A stretch of DNA of 64,000 nucleotides from Breviolum minutum Mf 1.05b.01. Lineage: Eukaryota > Sar > Dinophyceae > Suessiales > Symbiodiniaceae. The notes beneath the pieces were generated by a model that had not been told where the DNA came from, did no database searches, and saw only the letters and a list, made by a program, of their open reading frames with translations. Each line of letters opens with the position of its first letter. Within the stretch, counting starts at the first letter, position 1. The position numbers and the translations under genes were made by a program. Below, piece after piece: positions 11,206-21,925 of the stretch. The stretch spans positions 62,001-126,000 of the forward strand of contig DF239120.1 of assembly GCA_000507305.1 (NCBI GenBank), written 5' to 3'.

Positions 11206-12396
11206 GTGTACTAAGGTGGCTTGCCGGCGTTTTGAACAAGGCTTTTATATACAATATTATATGAGCGTGCTTTAAGTCATGGCACCTTAAATTGCAGATG
11301 ATACTTGTATCATTGTTTATTTATATATATACATATATGGGTACCTCGAATTTCCCAAATCGGAGGTGTGTCCGAGTTGGTAACGTATGAACGCAGACAG
11401 CATTAGAGTGAATGGAAGTGTTGAAGTGCATCACCACTCAATCAAGGGCCAAGCCAAGCCAAGAAGGGTCTCCGTTCTGAGTGGGTTCTCATCAAGATGT
11501 GCAAATGTTTTCCCTTCCACCACGCAAAAGCAGCATGTGCATATCTCATCCCTTCTAAGATCATAAAAAAAGATGTTTCAATGATGTTCATTTGAAACGC
11601 ACTTTTTCGGGGTTGTTCCGTGGTCCTATGTTGAGTTATGTCATTCCAACCTCACCCAACACATCCTGACTGATGAGGAAAGTTCCAAATCGACATGAAG
11701 ATTTAGGTGAAGGTGAAGTACATCCTCATAGTTCACCATGGATTCCCGATAGCTTACCATAGGGTCACGGGTAGATTACCCAAGTGTCACGGCTGAAAAC
11801 CACCTTTAGTTGGGTTGGTCTCAAAAAAAAATACCGAGGCCTCGCAGCAAAAGCAAAGAGGTCTCGGAGTTTTTCTGCGAAAATCTGTCACCAAATTTGG
11901 TCCATGAAGTACCTACGGAGTAGTAGTATGAGGTCTCACTTGTTCAAGCCACGGTTTTGGATGGTTTTGGGGGGCAGTTACAATGATGTCCAGCGTTTTG
12001 GTGCTTTTCTGTCCCAGGGAATTTCTATAGATTCTGGAGTTCTTTGGAAGCTTTGCTGCTAGTTTTGCATGGTTGGTTGTTTGATGAAGGACAAGTTTGA
12101 AGAGGGTTTACCCTTTTTCACTCATTGATGGAGGTGGTTTTAGAGCAGTGCAAATGATGCTTCAGGAGGTTGATGTGTTTTTTGTGTCCGACAGATCAAG
12201 GAAGTCCAGCTGTGAAACATCTAAAAAAGGACACACACTCCCGAAAACTAACATGGACCCTCAAAAAATGATGGGTTTCCAATATGAATCTCCTTTTCCA
12301 GGGGGCCTATTTTCAGGTACCATGTTACTTTTTCGGTGCTGTACTTTTATTTACCAAAAATTGGTGAAACTGGCAACACAAAAATTCATCGATGCT
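11206..12396. other. mostly intron/intergenic; weak open frames
   Basis: AT microsatellite at 11315-11340. Positions 11784-12062 carry an open Lys/Arg/Ser-rich frame containing a short GAGGCCTCG/GAGGTCTCGG near-repeat; it has no clear acceptor. Positions 12236-12343 are a copy of the ACATGGAACCTGAAAATGATG element, which is why the 162-codon open frame at 12097 is not a single exon. Confidence 0.4.
12236..12343. mobile_element. AACATGGAACCTGAAAATGATG-type element
   Basis: Left arm AACATGGACCCTCAAAAAAT and right arm TTTTCAGGTACCATGTTA are inverted. The middle AATCTCCTTTTCCAGGG is identical to the copy at 19465. Confidence 0.55.
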
Positions 12397-12496
12397 AGGC
12401 CATCTTCAGTGGCACATTGCCGCGGCGTGGACCAGGTGGGGATGAAGTCGGCGATAGAGACATTTCAATATGCCACTGGTCTTCTTGTTGAATCAC
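12397..12496 (+). CDS. exon candidate, unknown protein
   Basis: An open frame reads RPSSVAHCRGVDQVGMKSA then IETFQYATGLLVE in a locally GC-rich stretch. A GTGGGG donor could end it after VDQ. It is followed directly by an ACTCAGCCAA...TTGGCTGAGT inverted repeat (12495-12566). Confidence 0.35.
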
Positions 12497-12566
12497 TCAG
12501 CCAATGGCTAACCTGTAAATTCTTGGGGGATTCCATATTTAGTAGGCCCCTTTGGCTGAGTAAGTT
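12495..12566. mobile_element. ACTCAGCCAA inverted-repeat element
   Basis: Left CACTCAGCCAATGGC and right CCCTTTGGCTGAGTA are inverted repeats about 70 bp apart. Only this copy was seen in the window. Confidence 0.4.
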
Positions 12567-13040
12567 GTGCCTGGCTGGTATGTGAACATGACTGCAAACA
12601 CAACTATCATGAATGCGATGTACATCGACATGTTATTTTCAAACAATTTGTTGGAATGTTTTGTGAAATTGTTCGGACTGTAAGGTAGCTGGGGCACAGG
12701 TCAAAAGGAACAATCATGATGTTGTCAACAGCGTATATTGATCGTATAACCTGTACTAAGTGGTGGTTTGAAATATTTACTGTATGTTCACCCCTATTTT
12801 CCGAATTTGAGATGAAACGATCAACTAGTATAGCAATTAATCATCATCTAATCAACCAAGATGTGGACTATCTATTCATTTTCCTGATTTCAGTCTAAAA
12901 TGTGGTTGACTTTATATATGAAACAAAATGGCGTGTTTCCCCCATGATTTTCCCAACGTTTTTCGAACCGGGAAAATTCCCCGCGAGACATCTCTCCTGT
13001 GACAATGGGGACCTTCTCCATGGCTGGGTATTGTTGGCAG

Positions 13041-13094
13041 GCGAAGATCGTCCACCTTTGCCAAGTTTGGGTAGCCTCCCACGGAGGAGTTGGG
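13041..13094 (+). CDS. short exon, unknown protein
   Basis: Acceptor GGTATTGTTGGCAG and donor GTAGGA bound EDRPPLPSLGSLPRRSW. Pro/Ser/Arg-rich with GC-rich codons. Entered after two bases, ends in phase 1. Confidence 0.5.
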
Positions 13095-13139
13095 GTAGGA
13101 AATCACACGTAACAGTTAGGTCCCCCGTGGTGTCTGTAG

Positions 13140-13265
13140 TTTTGGGGTGTTTCTGCTACTGGTTGGAAATCCACTTAAAAACAGAAGGGAAACAAGAAAT
13201 ATCCCACCAAAAAACAAAAGCTGGCGACGGGCGAGCTTGGTGGAAGATGATTTTCGATGAGTATT
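13140..13265 (+). CDS. exon, unknown protein
   Basis: Acceptor GGTGTCTGTAG and donor GTATGT bound LGCFCYWLEIHLKTEGKQ, then EISHQKTKAGDGRAWWKM and IFDEY. Entered after two bases. Only this frame is open throughout. Confidence 0.42.
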
Positions 13266-13938
13266 GTATGTAATTCCTGCATATGATTTATTATTATATA
13301 TATGCTGTATAGGTATATGAATTCTTTCTTGGACTAAAAAACAAAGTGTTTATCTTCATTGCCACGTTCTTTCTTGTGTTTTGGTAATCACCTTTGTTGC
13401 GATGCTCAATGGGTCTTGCTTCAAGAAGTTTGGTCAGGCCGTATATCAGATTCGCCCACAAGACTATCAGACTCAAAAAAAAATAAAAACTACTGATCTT
13501 CCATTGTTGGTTGATCCTGGTTGATCTTAATCTGACGAATTGACAAAATCTATCAGAATCTCTTTTGCCAACACACTTCCATGTCGGAATAAGCCTGCAT
13601 CTTTGGCAAGACAGGATCTTGCCACGTTGTTCTGGATCTTCACTTGAATGCGACACTGACAAGGTACCTGATGGGACTCAATAAAAAGATGTTGCCTCCA
13701 GTCGCAACTGGAGGAACCCTGTTACATCCTGTTAGTTGAAATATGCCATCTTCAAAAATTCAAGAGACCAAAACAAGCTTAATATACATATTTTTAGTTC
13801 CATGATCATCATCATCTTCAGAAATTCTATAAGCAACTTGTNTCCATGCTTGCTGTTCAATCATCATCTTGTGTCATCCAAAACTCCTCGAAAAACTGCC
13901 ACGACTTGATTACCCCCCGAAAACCTTGGAATTCGCAG

Positions 13939-14047
13939 GTCGGGCAGCCCGAAGCGCTTGGAAACCTGGAGCCTCCAGCGGAAGTAGTGCCGCCTGTCTG
14001 ATTCAGATGAGACTCCGGCTGCCGAGGAAGGCCTTGGAAATCCCATA
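13939..14047 (+). CDS. exon with an apparent one-base frameshift
   Basis: Acceptor GGAATTCGCAG opens VGQPEALGNLEPPAEVVPPV and then meets TGA at 13999. One base further the acidic text DSDETPAAEEGLGNP continues. Both halves have GC-rich, G-first codons, so I read one exon split by an extra base, either a sequence error (a single N lies at 13842) or a real lesion. The 3' border is not resolved. Confidence 0.45.
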
Positions 14048-14150
14048 GGGAATTCATGTAGATATTAGGTATATAAAAACCTACATTGGGTCAACCTTTT
14101 ATGGTACATGTATAGGTATAATATATAAGTACCAAACATGGATCCTATAG
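14041..14150. mobile_element. CCCATAGG/CCTATAGGG inverted-repeat element
   Basis: Starts TCCCATAGGGAATTCATG and ends ATGGATCCTATAGGGT. The interior contains ACCTACATTGGG and TATGGTACATG, as in the copies at 9726 and 5030. Confidence 0.45.
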
Positions 14151-14415
14151 GGTATGATGTGATACCCCTTCCCCCAAAAAATGAACGAATATCGATACCC
14201 AAAAAACGGACCATTTCTTAAAAGGAAATGGATCATCTTGATTTTCAGAGGCGAGTTGTTGTTACTTTTCGGGTGGAGTATTTGAAGTCTTCCTGTTTTG
14301 TTTTCGGTTTTCCCACCGGTTGTACGAAATTCACATGTAGACAATTTCTACAGTAATTCATCAATTCACTGTGTTTTTTGGGGGGGATTGTATGATACAT
14401 GATGCGACTGCTCAG

Positions 14416-14451
14416 CCTGACTGGGATGTGAGAATGATGAGTTTGGACCAA
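14416..14451 (+). CDS. possible micro-exon
   Basis: CTGCTCAG acceptor and a GTGAGT donor bound exactly 12 codons (PDWDVRMMSLDQ). The donor is consensus, but a unit this short could be chance. Confidence 0.3.
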
Positions 14452-14527
14452 GTGAGTCCAATTTTTGTTTGGAATATGTTTCAAAAATCATCCAGAGAAG
14501 ACTCAAATGATGTTTCAAAGTGTGAAA

Positions 14528-14668
14528 AAAAGGGGGGGTGTTGCCAGCTTTGTTGCAACTTTCATTGAGGTATGTGGAGCCACTTCGCGTAGGCACAAGT
14601 TTTGCATCCATACATTTTTCCGCCGGGAGTGTTTTGGCCATGCTTTGAAGGTGAAGATGTTTGGTAAG
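14528..14668 (+). CDS. exon candidate, unknown protein
   Basis: An open frame reads GGVASFVATFIEVCGATSRR then HKFCIHTFFRRECFG. Candidate donors lie at GAG|GTATGT (14570) and TTTG|GTAAGA (14664), so the 3' border is uncertain. A - strand frame overlaps. Confidence 0.3.
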
Positions 14669-15362
14669 ATGACTTTCCTATCGGATGGGTCGGAGAGCTA
14701 TTGGTAATGTTCGAAAAAGCAAATTATCATGCCTTCCAGCTGTCTTATGAAAAAACTGCCATGCGCATTGTTTGACAGTTTTTTTTCCAAAGTTGCTGTA
14801 GCGTGTTATTATGGCATGAAAAGCCGGGTCTCCTCAAGAAACAGCTCAGAGTTGAGTTAGGTGTTTAGGTTTCCTAGCAAGCTCAATATCAACTTTAAAA
14901 CATTATCTAGTCACCAGTGATTACTGTCAATGATGGCGAGGTGCATGTAGTGTTTGAAGTTGCTTGAAGGTTTTGTATTGTTCAGAACCCACTGTGATCC
15001 CTTCATACGTGTCGCTGTTTCAACCGGATTCGAGGGGTGTTTTAAAGGATTCCCGTGTGTCCGGTATGTGTTTATTTGCTTCACAAAGTTGCCTGCAAGG
15101 TATGTGAGATATATCTGTAGATTATAGATTATATTCACATACAGGAAACCTATATGGATATGCAATATATGCATTGTAATTTCTGTTTTACATACATATA
15201 TATACATTATATATATATATATACATGTGTTGAAAGTATCATATGCATTACAGGCTGTGTTACATTATATATATACTTACTTATATCCCTATACATAGGA
15301 GCAATACGTACGCTCCCTAAAACAATTATAGTTATACCTCCAAAAAGAATATGGATTGGCAG

Positions 15363-16953
15363 AGGACCCTGGAATCCTTGCCTTTTCTGGGATCAATTTC
15401 GGTGTTTGATGATCACTCAATTCAAAGCTGGTTCAGACCCATCCACAACAAACATGCTTGGGTAACGACTCCTTTTGTCAGCCAGATTCCATTTTTGTTG
15501 GCTTTCTCCAAAACTCGCATGAACAAGAGACTCCAAATGCCTGAGTTGTTTAAGAAAATGTTCCATGTGAGCAGTGATATAGGGGATTTTTTTGCTACCC
15601 AGTTATTTTTTGAGGATTATTTCATTGTCGCCAATATTTCAGGATCCCAAAAAAAACCAAGCAGTATTTCATGGTTCATGTCGTAACTGGTTGGTGGTTT
15701 CAAACATTTTTGATTTTCACCCCTACTTGGGGAAGATGAACCCATGTTGACGAGCATATTTTTCAGATGGGTTGAAACCACCAACCAGTCATGGTTCACG
15801 TCATTCCAGGGTTTAGTTTTGAACGCTGCTTTCGTGTGGATACCTGGATACAGGGATATCGTTTCCACCACCGCTGAACCTGTGGAGGTGCACCTACCGC
15901 TGCAGCTGCATGGCCCGCAGAGGTGGATCTTGTTGGGTAAGCATTGATAGATGGCCCTGCAGGGAACTAACATATCCCACCTTTTGGGAGGAGGTCCATG
16001 TTTGGTTATCAGAAAAGGTAGTTTTTTGTTCAAGATGTTGTTGTTGATTCCACGGTGGGTTTTGTAGAAACATCGAATGTAATGAAGGATATGTTATTAT
16101 TTTTTTTCGGAAGCATCAAGAGTAGTGAACATTTTATAGATTCTGACAGGTGTTTTTTCTTTAGGGATTATGGAAAACTGGAAACCAGTCAGCCATGTGA
16201 GTATCAAATTATGAAATGACAAATTGACCATCTAGTAAGCGTAGATGAATCAATGTTGAAGTTAAAGTTGCGTTGTTAGAGCCAGGCATCTAGTGACAGC
16301 CCTCCAAAGCCTGTTTGGATATCTTAGTCTTATCCAATATCTCGTGAACTTGTCTGTGTTCATTGGTACACTACATTTGTCAATTCTGTTAGCACACGAT
16401 TATGCGAACTACTAAATCTTGGATTTGATTTGTTAATATACTGAAAAGCGTGTCTCTTGTTTTAGCTCGTTTCTTCTTCACCTATAAACAACAAGATTTA
16501 GTTTAATGTTAATTTCTAGTTCTGGGATCGAATAATTGTTATCCTGCCCTTGTGGGATGTATTGGTGGAAAGCATGCAGTGTCTTTTCCACAGGCTGCAT
16601 CTTTGGAAGAGAGATCAACCGTAGCAGGCCTTTATTTTGGTGAAGGTGTTGTTCGAAATTGTTCGAATAATTTGCAACCTGGTTGTTCCCAAATGATGGA
16701 ATCTACATCGTATGCACTATTATCTTATGCGATCATGTACTGAAGCAATATTTTTATACCTGTGTATTATTGATTGTGTATTTGTATGATGCTTTATTGA
16801 TGCTACAAAAAAGTTCAATAGACCCGCGCAAAAAATGCTGATGATTTCGATTTGAATCCTTTCAGTTTCTGGATTAACCGAGTCTTGAGAGGAGGCACCA
16901 CCCTTTTGTTGCCCAAGGAAATATATACAGGAAAAGCACGCGATGAAACGTAG
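15363..16953 (+). CDS. four-exon gene 3' end, unknown protein
   Basis: Exons 15363-15566, 15810-15936, 16594-16639 and 16866-16953 join with matching phases (0, 1 and 2 in turn) and end at TAG. The first exon reads RTLESLPFLGSISVFDDHS and later SKTRMNKRLQMPELFKK. The second reads GLVLNAAFVWIPGYRD and LPLQLHGPQRWILL, with a GTAAGC donor. The third reads CIFGREINRSRPLF. The last reads FWINRVLRGGTTLLLPKE. About 154 residues are visible and more exons must lie upstream, because the first exon has no start codon. Hydrophobic stretches suggest a globular or membrane-associated domain, but no family was recognised. The first intron is mostly a CTAG-TIR element. Confidence 0.6.
15687..15788 (+). mobile_element. 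CTAG-TIR miniature element, copy 2
   Basis: Left CTGGTTGGTGGTTTCAAACA, right GTTGAAACCACCAACCAG, core TTCACCCCTACTTGGGGAAG. It fills most of the 243-nt first intron of the gene at 15363. A near-identical 15-bp sequence flanks it on both sides (CATGGTTCATGTCGT and CATGGTTCACGTCAT). Confidence 0.75.
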
Positions 16954-17244
16954 TTTAAAAACTTATATATTTTTTACAAAATGAAGGTGGCCATTCATGC
17001 CAGGCATGTTTGGTGCAAATGACATCTTTTGCTTGGAGTCATTAACTTTAGTCCATTTCTTTTTCGTACATTGAACAAAAATCGCAGGTGGTGGTGTTTT
17101 TCTTTTTTACATTTCCAGCACATCCATGTGTACCGTGTGATTTCGAGGCTGTAGGATTTTTTTTCTCCAGAATCTCTATGACTCTCTATGGTTGGTAATG
17201 GTTTCAGGAGTGGGTTGAACATCTATTGGGTTTAACGTGACGAC

Positions 17245-17302
17245 ATGTTTGAGGAAATGTCTCTCAGTACCTTGGGAACAAAATATGATGACACAGCTCC
17301 AG
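17245..17302 (+). CDS. possible first exon, unknown protein
   Basis: An ATG at 17245 begins MFEEMSLSTLGTKYDDTAP and runs to a GTGGGA donor in phase 1. No earlier in-frame codons are usable because TAA precedes. It lies 290 bp past the stop of the previous gene, which fits a gene start, but an exon entered from upstream is also possible. Confidence 0.35.
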
Positions 17303-17686
17303 GTGGGAGAGACGGCGAAAAAAATATTTAATGGTGTATCTAGCACATGGGAGATGCACGTTGGTCGACATTTATGGTGGTGTATTTACATGTTTGTTAT
17401 TGTTATTGTTGTTATCTTGACCACGGTTGAAATGTTACTGAAAGATCCGGACTTGTTTGTACTCAGATTTTCCTTTTCTTAAGTTTTGTGACATGTATAC
17501 ATGCACATTTACATGCATGTTTCAAGATTATTCAATGCATTGAATTATATTTGGAATATAACAGTTTTATAAGTATCTATACGTTATAATATACAAGAAA
17601 TTCACAAAAATCATAACACATACCGTTAGTGGTTCAGAAATCCGGTAAACTCACCAGTTAGTAGATAGTTCCCGCCGACCAGGCCC

Positions 17687-17741
17687 AGAAACCATCATTT
17701 CCCTTCCCGGCGACGTCGGGGGTTCCTACAGTTGACCCTTG
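17687..17741 (+). CDS. exon candidate
   Basis: TTCCCGCCGACCAG acceptor followed by a GC-rich frame (PETIISLPGDVGGSYS) whose phase suits the donor at 17302. A second frame (AQKPSFPFPATSGVPTVDP) is equally open. Borders uncertain. Confidence 0.3.
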
Positions 17742-18321
17742 AGGGTTCTTTGAGAGGATTGAAGCAACCATGAATCAAGATGGTGAAGTCTCAAAAATTA
17801 AATGTCAGGCTTTCTCCTCGGATCTTTCAGGGTAGATTTACTTACACATACTAGCTTTGGGTGGAAAAACAGACTCAGAGTTTGATAGTGATTTTATTTG
17901 AAGAGGCCTATGAGTATGGGCTGTCAATTTTAGTATTGTTTCAAATTATTGGAGGGAGTGGGACCCAAACATTTTACTCGAACATATGAGCTTGAGATGT
18001 GAAATATGATTAATCACTGATTCACCCTGCTTGTTGATGTTTGTTATACGAGCTATGGAGCCTCGGAGTTTATATAGATTGCATTTACTTTTTCATATTG
18101 TCTTGCATATCCGTCAATCGCTTGTCTTCAAGTACTACGCACTAATACCCAAGCATGGAGTGTTCTATACAGTACACATGTGCATATGATATATATATAT
18201 ACATATGTATCATATATATATATCATATATATATTGTCATATTGTGCTTTTTTCCCGTACCGCATCACATGTGTAATATCTACAACAATATCTGAATGTC
18301 ATACATGTACCCCACAATCAG

Positions 18322-18385
18322 TCAAGAGTACCTGTTTCTTTGTCCATTGGATCAAAGAGCGTTCTATTCGAAATGGATGGCTACA
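18322..18385 (+). CDS. exon, three open frames
   Basis: Acceptor CCCCACAATCAG and donor GTAGGT. All three frames are open: QEYLFLCPLDQRAFYSKWM, KSTCFFVHWIKERSIRNGW and SRVPVSLSIGSKSVLFEM. The first ends in phase 0 and would join the exon at 18798. Confidence 0.4.
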
Positions 18386-18797
18386 GTAGGTCATTGTTAT
18401 TCTTTAGAATAACTTTCCCAACAACAAAAGATAAAAAAAAGCACTATAGAACAAATAGATCAGTCAGCCCTTCTTAAAAACTCACCATAATCTCATCCAC
18501 CCCCAAAACGAATCGTATACAATTGCCGAATATCTACAGTTGTGAATTTCTAATCCTGGCTAAAGCCTGATTCTTGGATTACTTTTGTTTAGGACCTCTC
18601 GCACAAATCATTAAAAAAAATCATAAATGACAAAAAAACAGGATTCATATTTGTTCATATCTTATTCCACAAAAAATGAAATCGTCATTTTTTCTAATTT
18701 TTTTGGCCTGCTCGGACTTTCACAAAACTACAGGTTTTTCCCATGAATTTTCATCCAACAAAAATAAATCCCAACCGCAAAAATCCGTTATTTGCAG

Positions 18798-18839
18798 GCC
18801 TTTAGCTTGGCGGAAGCGGCCGAGAGTCCGGAGGTGGAG
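18798..18839 (+). CDS. short exon, acidic
   Basis: Acceptor CGTTATTTGCAG, then AFSLAEAAESPEVE in phase 0, then a GTGGAT donor. GC-rich codons in AT-rich surroundings make this a strong exon. The frame continues open to TGA at 18898, so a longer exon is possible. Confidence 0.5.
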
Positions 18840-19207
18840 GTGGATTTTTTTCCACGAAAAGTTGGCGAAATTTTTAATACACCAATTTTATTGGGTTGAT
18901 TTATGGGGAGTTGATGATGTAAAGGTTTCAGAAATGTTTAGAATTGGAATTGTCTTACATGTTTGAAGGGTGAGAATACTTTGGTTTTGGTTTGGAGACG
19001 TTCGGATGATGCATTTATTAAAAAACTGCAGTGGGGGAGCTCAAGTTTTTCGGAGCTCCCGAATTCACCCAACTGAATTCCTATAGTCATGTTAAAAACA
19101 TGTCGGTCGTGTCTATATTTCTGCAACCCCTTGTGAGTAGAGTGTTAACGTATCACATTTCGACGCTCCATGAACCCCTTGCCTTTCTTAAAAAATGACA
19201 TGATTTC

Positions 19208-19395
19208 ATGGACCGCCGTGCAAGACGTGCCAATGACAGGATGTGCTCAGTGAACTACGTAGTTGGAAACTCAGAGAGTTGCTCACCGAGATCCTGTGGG
19301 GTCGACCATAATTCTGCACCAGTGATGCAGTCGTCACCAGATCACATGACACTTTTATATCGGCGATTTTTTTCCAACCTTAAGCGTCACTTTTC
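19208..19395 (+). CDS. possible first exon, unknown protein
   Basis: An ATG opens MDRRARRANDRMCSVNYVV and runs on as GNSESCSPRSCGVDHNSAPV with codon use unlike the flanks. The 3' border is unclear. The open frame continues into a downstream ACATGGAACCTGAAAATG element (19465), so the true exon must end before that. Confidence 0.4.
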
Positions 19396-19464
19396 CACAG
19401 GAATCCAAGCAGGGGGGGTTGCATGCCAATCAATATCGCAAATATCAAACCAATGGCAAAGTCT

Positions 19465-19555
19465 AACATGGAACCTGAAAATGATGATTTCCAAAAGGAA
19501 TCTCCTTTTCCAGGGACTGATTTTCAGGTTCCATGTTAAATTTCAGGGGTGCATG
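19465..19555. mobile_element. AACATGGAACCTGAAAATGATG-type element
   Basis: Left TAACATGGAACCTGAAAATG and right GATTTTCAGGTTCCATGTTA are perfect inverted repeats. The core AATCTCCTTTTCCAGGG matches the copy at 12236. Confidence 0.7.
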
Positions 19556-19891
19556 ATATCAAGTAATTGAAGCATTTCCAACTGATGCTGGATTTTGGGT
19601 CAAAAGGATATTGGAGAGAAAGGACTGGCATAGATGAAAAGATTGGACACTTCAACTTGTAGTTTTGACAAGTTAATGTAGGGATGTTGGGTTTCGGGAA
19701 AACCACCATGCCACAGTTTTTTCAAGTAGTATATGTGTGACAACATCGAGCCTAGCATACTGCCTTGAGTATGCATATGCAAAGATGTGAAAAGTTTTTT
19801 CAAGTGATTTTCCAGGCTCCATAAAGCTGGAAGCTGACAGTACACACTTTGACCAGTTTGGTCTGATCCATGGTTTTTAATGTTAGTTTGG

Positions 19892-20004
19892 TGATACTGT
19901 TGAAGGAAGATATCCTGCACCAGTTATTATGTGGGTTATCCCATTATTTACAAGGTTTATACATCCCAAGTGGTTAGCCGGATTTCTTCCATCAATAGTA
20001 GATA
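19892..20004. mobile_element. GATGGAAGAAATCC inverted-repeat element
   Basis: Left TACTGTTGAAGGAAGATATC, right CCGGATTTCTTCCATCAATA, interior CCCATTATTTACAAGGTTTA and CCCAAGTGGTTAG. Confidence 0.6.
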
Positions 20005-20164
20005 TCAAACACACTTGTTTTTTCCTCCGCAAAGGGCAATCCTTTCGATTCTGGCCCACGATATTCGTCAAACATGTACTGTAATGATACAATGGTAGTG
20101 TTGAATCAAGAGACATCAAATGCTTTTCAATGTCAAACAGAATCTATCCCTTTTTCAATGTTAG

Positions 20165-20321
20165 GATGGGCAAGTTCAAAGACAAAACATCTGGAGGTGT
20201 AAGCGAAGAAGAGATTGAAGAAGCAGACTTGGAAGACGACCAAGATGACGAAGATGACGCTGTGGATGGTACGGAGGTCGAGGAGGATTGCGAAGTCGTG
20301 AATGTTGATCGTACATCGTGA
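20165..20321 (+). CDS. acidic exon, possibly terminal
   Basis: TTTTTCAATGTTAG acceptor. The frame reads MGKFKDKTSGGVSEEEIEEA and then a long Asp/Glu run (DLEDDQDDEDDAVDGTEVEE) to TGA. Acidic tails like this are common in nuclear chaperones and chromatin proteins, which is an inference only. A GTGAAT donor in phase 0 (20299) could shorten it. Confidence 0.5.
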
Positions 20322-20849
20322 AGAAAGGCTGTATATAGCGGGAAACACTGGAAGGAATAAATCGCATAGGGATACGGTAGAATCTGAGCCGTCCAGAAAT
20401 GTCCGGAAGTTCCGTTTAGATCTTCGGTAACTCTTGAGGGAGGTGGAAACCCAACATGATCCCGGACTTTACAGCCACCACAAATCCCATCATCGAAATG
20501 TTCTAATACTGTCAATGCATGCCTGATTCACATGCAGCACCGCACCTAGAGCAATGCATTTATCATTTCTATGCTACACTAGGCCTCATGTTAGAAAGAT
20601 GAATGATAACTTTGGCACCCCTCCAGCTATGGCAGGGCACTGTCTGAAAACAGATAGCCTTGTGTTCCGGTTCATGTAATTCTACAGAAAGTATTTGCAG
20701 CAACCTACTTGTAATGACAAGTCATTTTGCTTCATGCATACTCAGTACACCACCAGCATGTGTACAATCTTGCATTACCCAAACATAGACTTGATATGAC
20801 ATATTCTTGGAACCCATTTTGGGGTGATTTGGGTTCCAGGTGCACATAC
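20322..20849. other. no firm exon
   Basis: Short Pro-rich open frames follow possible acceptors at 20472 and 20640, but none has both splice sites. Nothing else recognisable. Confidence 0.3.
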
Positions 20850-20959
20850 CTTGAGATCGCCCTGACAGGACAAGGCCCTCGAGACCGAAGCTGATGGAAG
20901 AGATGAAGGTCACCCGTGGAACATAGAGTGGCAAATTGGGGCCAATGTTGATGAAATTG
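20850..20959 (-). CDS. antisense exon candidate, hydrophobic, ABCG-like at best
   Basis: On the - strand a GTCAAG acceptor and a strong CAAG|GTATGT donor bound NFINIGPNLPLYVPRVTF followed by ISSISFGLEGLVLSGRSQ. The spacing F-I-N, L-P, then F-G-L-E-G-L resembles the last extracellular loop and helix of ABCG-type exporters, but the match is short and no other exon of such a gene was found on this strand. Confidence 0.3.
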
Positions 20960-20976
20960 CTTGACATAACATGCAG

Positions 20977-21022
20977 TACCCTCCAGAGAACTAACATATT
21001 TTGTTAGTACCCGGAGGACCCC
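20977..21022. repeat. short CCCTCC...CTAACA hairpin
   Basis: TACCCTCCAGAGAACTAACA followed by TGTTAGTACCCGGAGG is a minimal version of the CCCTCCCTGAAACTAAC element family. Confidence 0.35.
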
Positions 21023-21198
21023 CCCCCCTTTTTCAGCATAAATGGGGATACAAAAACATAGTTGGCTTTGACTAAGAATCTTCCAAGTATTTTTGGCCGG
21101 GATGGAAAAGGATAGACTCTTTGTTTGAAGAACAGCTGATTTTGATGGGAACTCAACAGAAAGAGATTCCAAGCAGTTGTGATGTGTTTGTTTCTTCA

Positions 21199-21376
21199 GC
21201 TTTGGACGCCGAAACTCGTCAAAGTCAGACAGACCATATCTAGATATCAGATGAGGCGTGACACCTTCAATTACATGAGTGTGACCTTACTTGATGCAGC
21301 ATATCATTCCATGTCCACGCAGAATTTGTTTATCCGCAATCAGAAGGAAATTCCAACCTCTTTGATTCCTCGTTGA
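21199..21376 (+). CDS. possible terminal exon
   Basis: TTTGTTTCTTCAG acceptor then LWTPKLVKVRQTISRYQMR, later TFNYMSVTLLDAAYHSM, ending NQKEIPTSLIPR and TGA. A second frame (LDAETRQSQTDHI) is open only briefly. Function unknown. Confidence 0.38.
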
Positions 21377-21579
21377 ATTTCCCACACTAATCAGAAGAAT
21401 CGGTCATCAATCCCATAGATGTATAAGGGTGTTTCCTAAAATGGTGGGAAAACCTCCAAATCATCCATTAAAAAATAGGGTTTCCCATCATAAACCATCC
21501 ATTTTGGGGTACCCCTATTTTTTTAGGAAACCCCCAGAAGAGTCCATTCTGCCATGCAAAAATCGACTCAACATGACAG

Positions 21580-21695
21580 GTGATGACCTGGATTTCGCCA
21601 AAGATTCAGATAGCGATCAACCAGGAACTACACAAGAGGATCCGCGCTGTTTGCCTTCATGTTCGGATTGTCGATTTTCTATCCAACTTGACATG
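21580..21695 (+). CDS. exon, acidic
   Basis: ACATGACAG acceptor. The frame reads DDLDFAKDSDSDQPGTTQED then PRCLPSCSDCRFSIQLDM, with a GTGATG donor. The first half is clearly coding, and the 3' border may be earlier because the second half is AT-richer. Confidence 0.48.
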
Positions 21696-21844
21696 GTGAT
21701 GTATTTGTGAAATGTTTGTCTCTCTCCAGTCTCCCACGTGTATCAACTTCTTTTTGAAACATAAGTTGTGAGTTGATGATATAATATAAGCGCCTTTGAA
21801 AAGCATGGATGTAGCAAGAGTATCTCCTTTCATGTCTGCAATGT

Positions 21845-21915
21845 ACACCCCCGAAGATTAACATGGAACCTGAGAATGATGGTTTGGAAGATGATTTTCC
21901 TTATCCAGGGGTGTC
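21845..21915. mobile_element. ACATGGAACCTGA-type element, partial
   Basis: Contains TTAACATGGAACCTGAGAAT and GATTTTCCTTATCCAGGGG, matching one arm and the core of the element at 19465. The other arm is lost. Confidence 0.45.
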
Positions 21916-21925
21916 TTCTCTGTAG

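Noticed and set aside
12097..12585. 162-codon + strand open frame, the longest in the window
   Set aside because: Most of it lies across an inverted-repeat element (12236-12343) and ends in another (12495-12566). Only the middle part may be an exon.
20732..21172. 146-codon - strand open frame
   Set aside because: It runs through a CCCTCC hairpin element and does not respect the good donor at 20850. A different - frame is preferred there.
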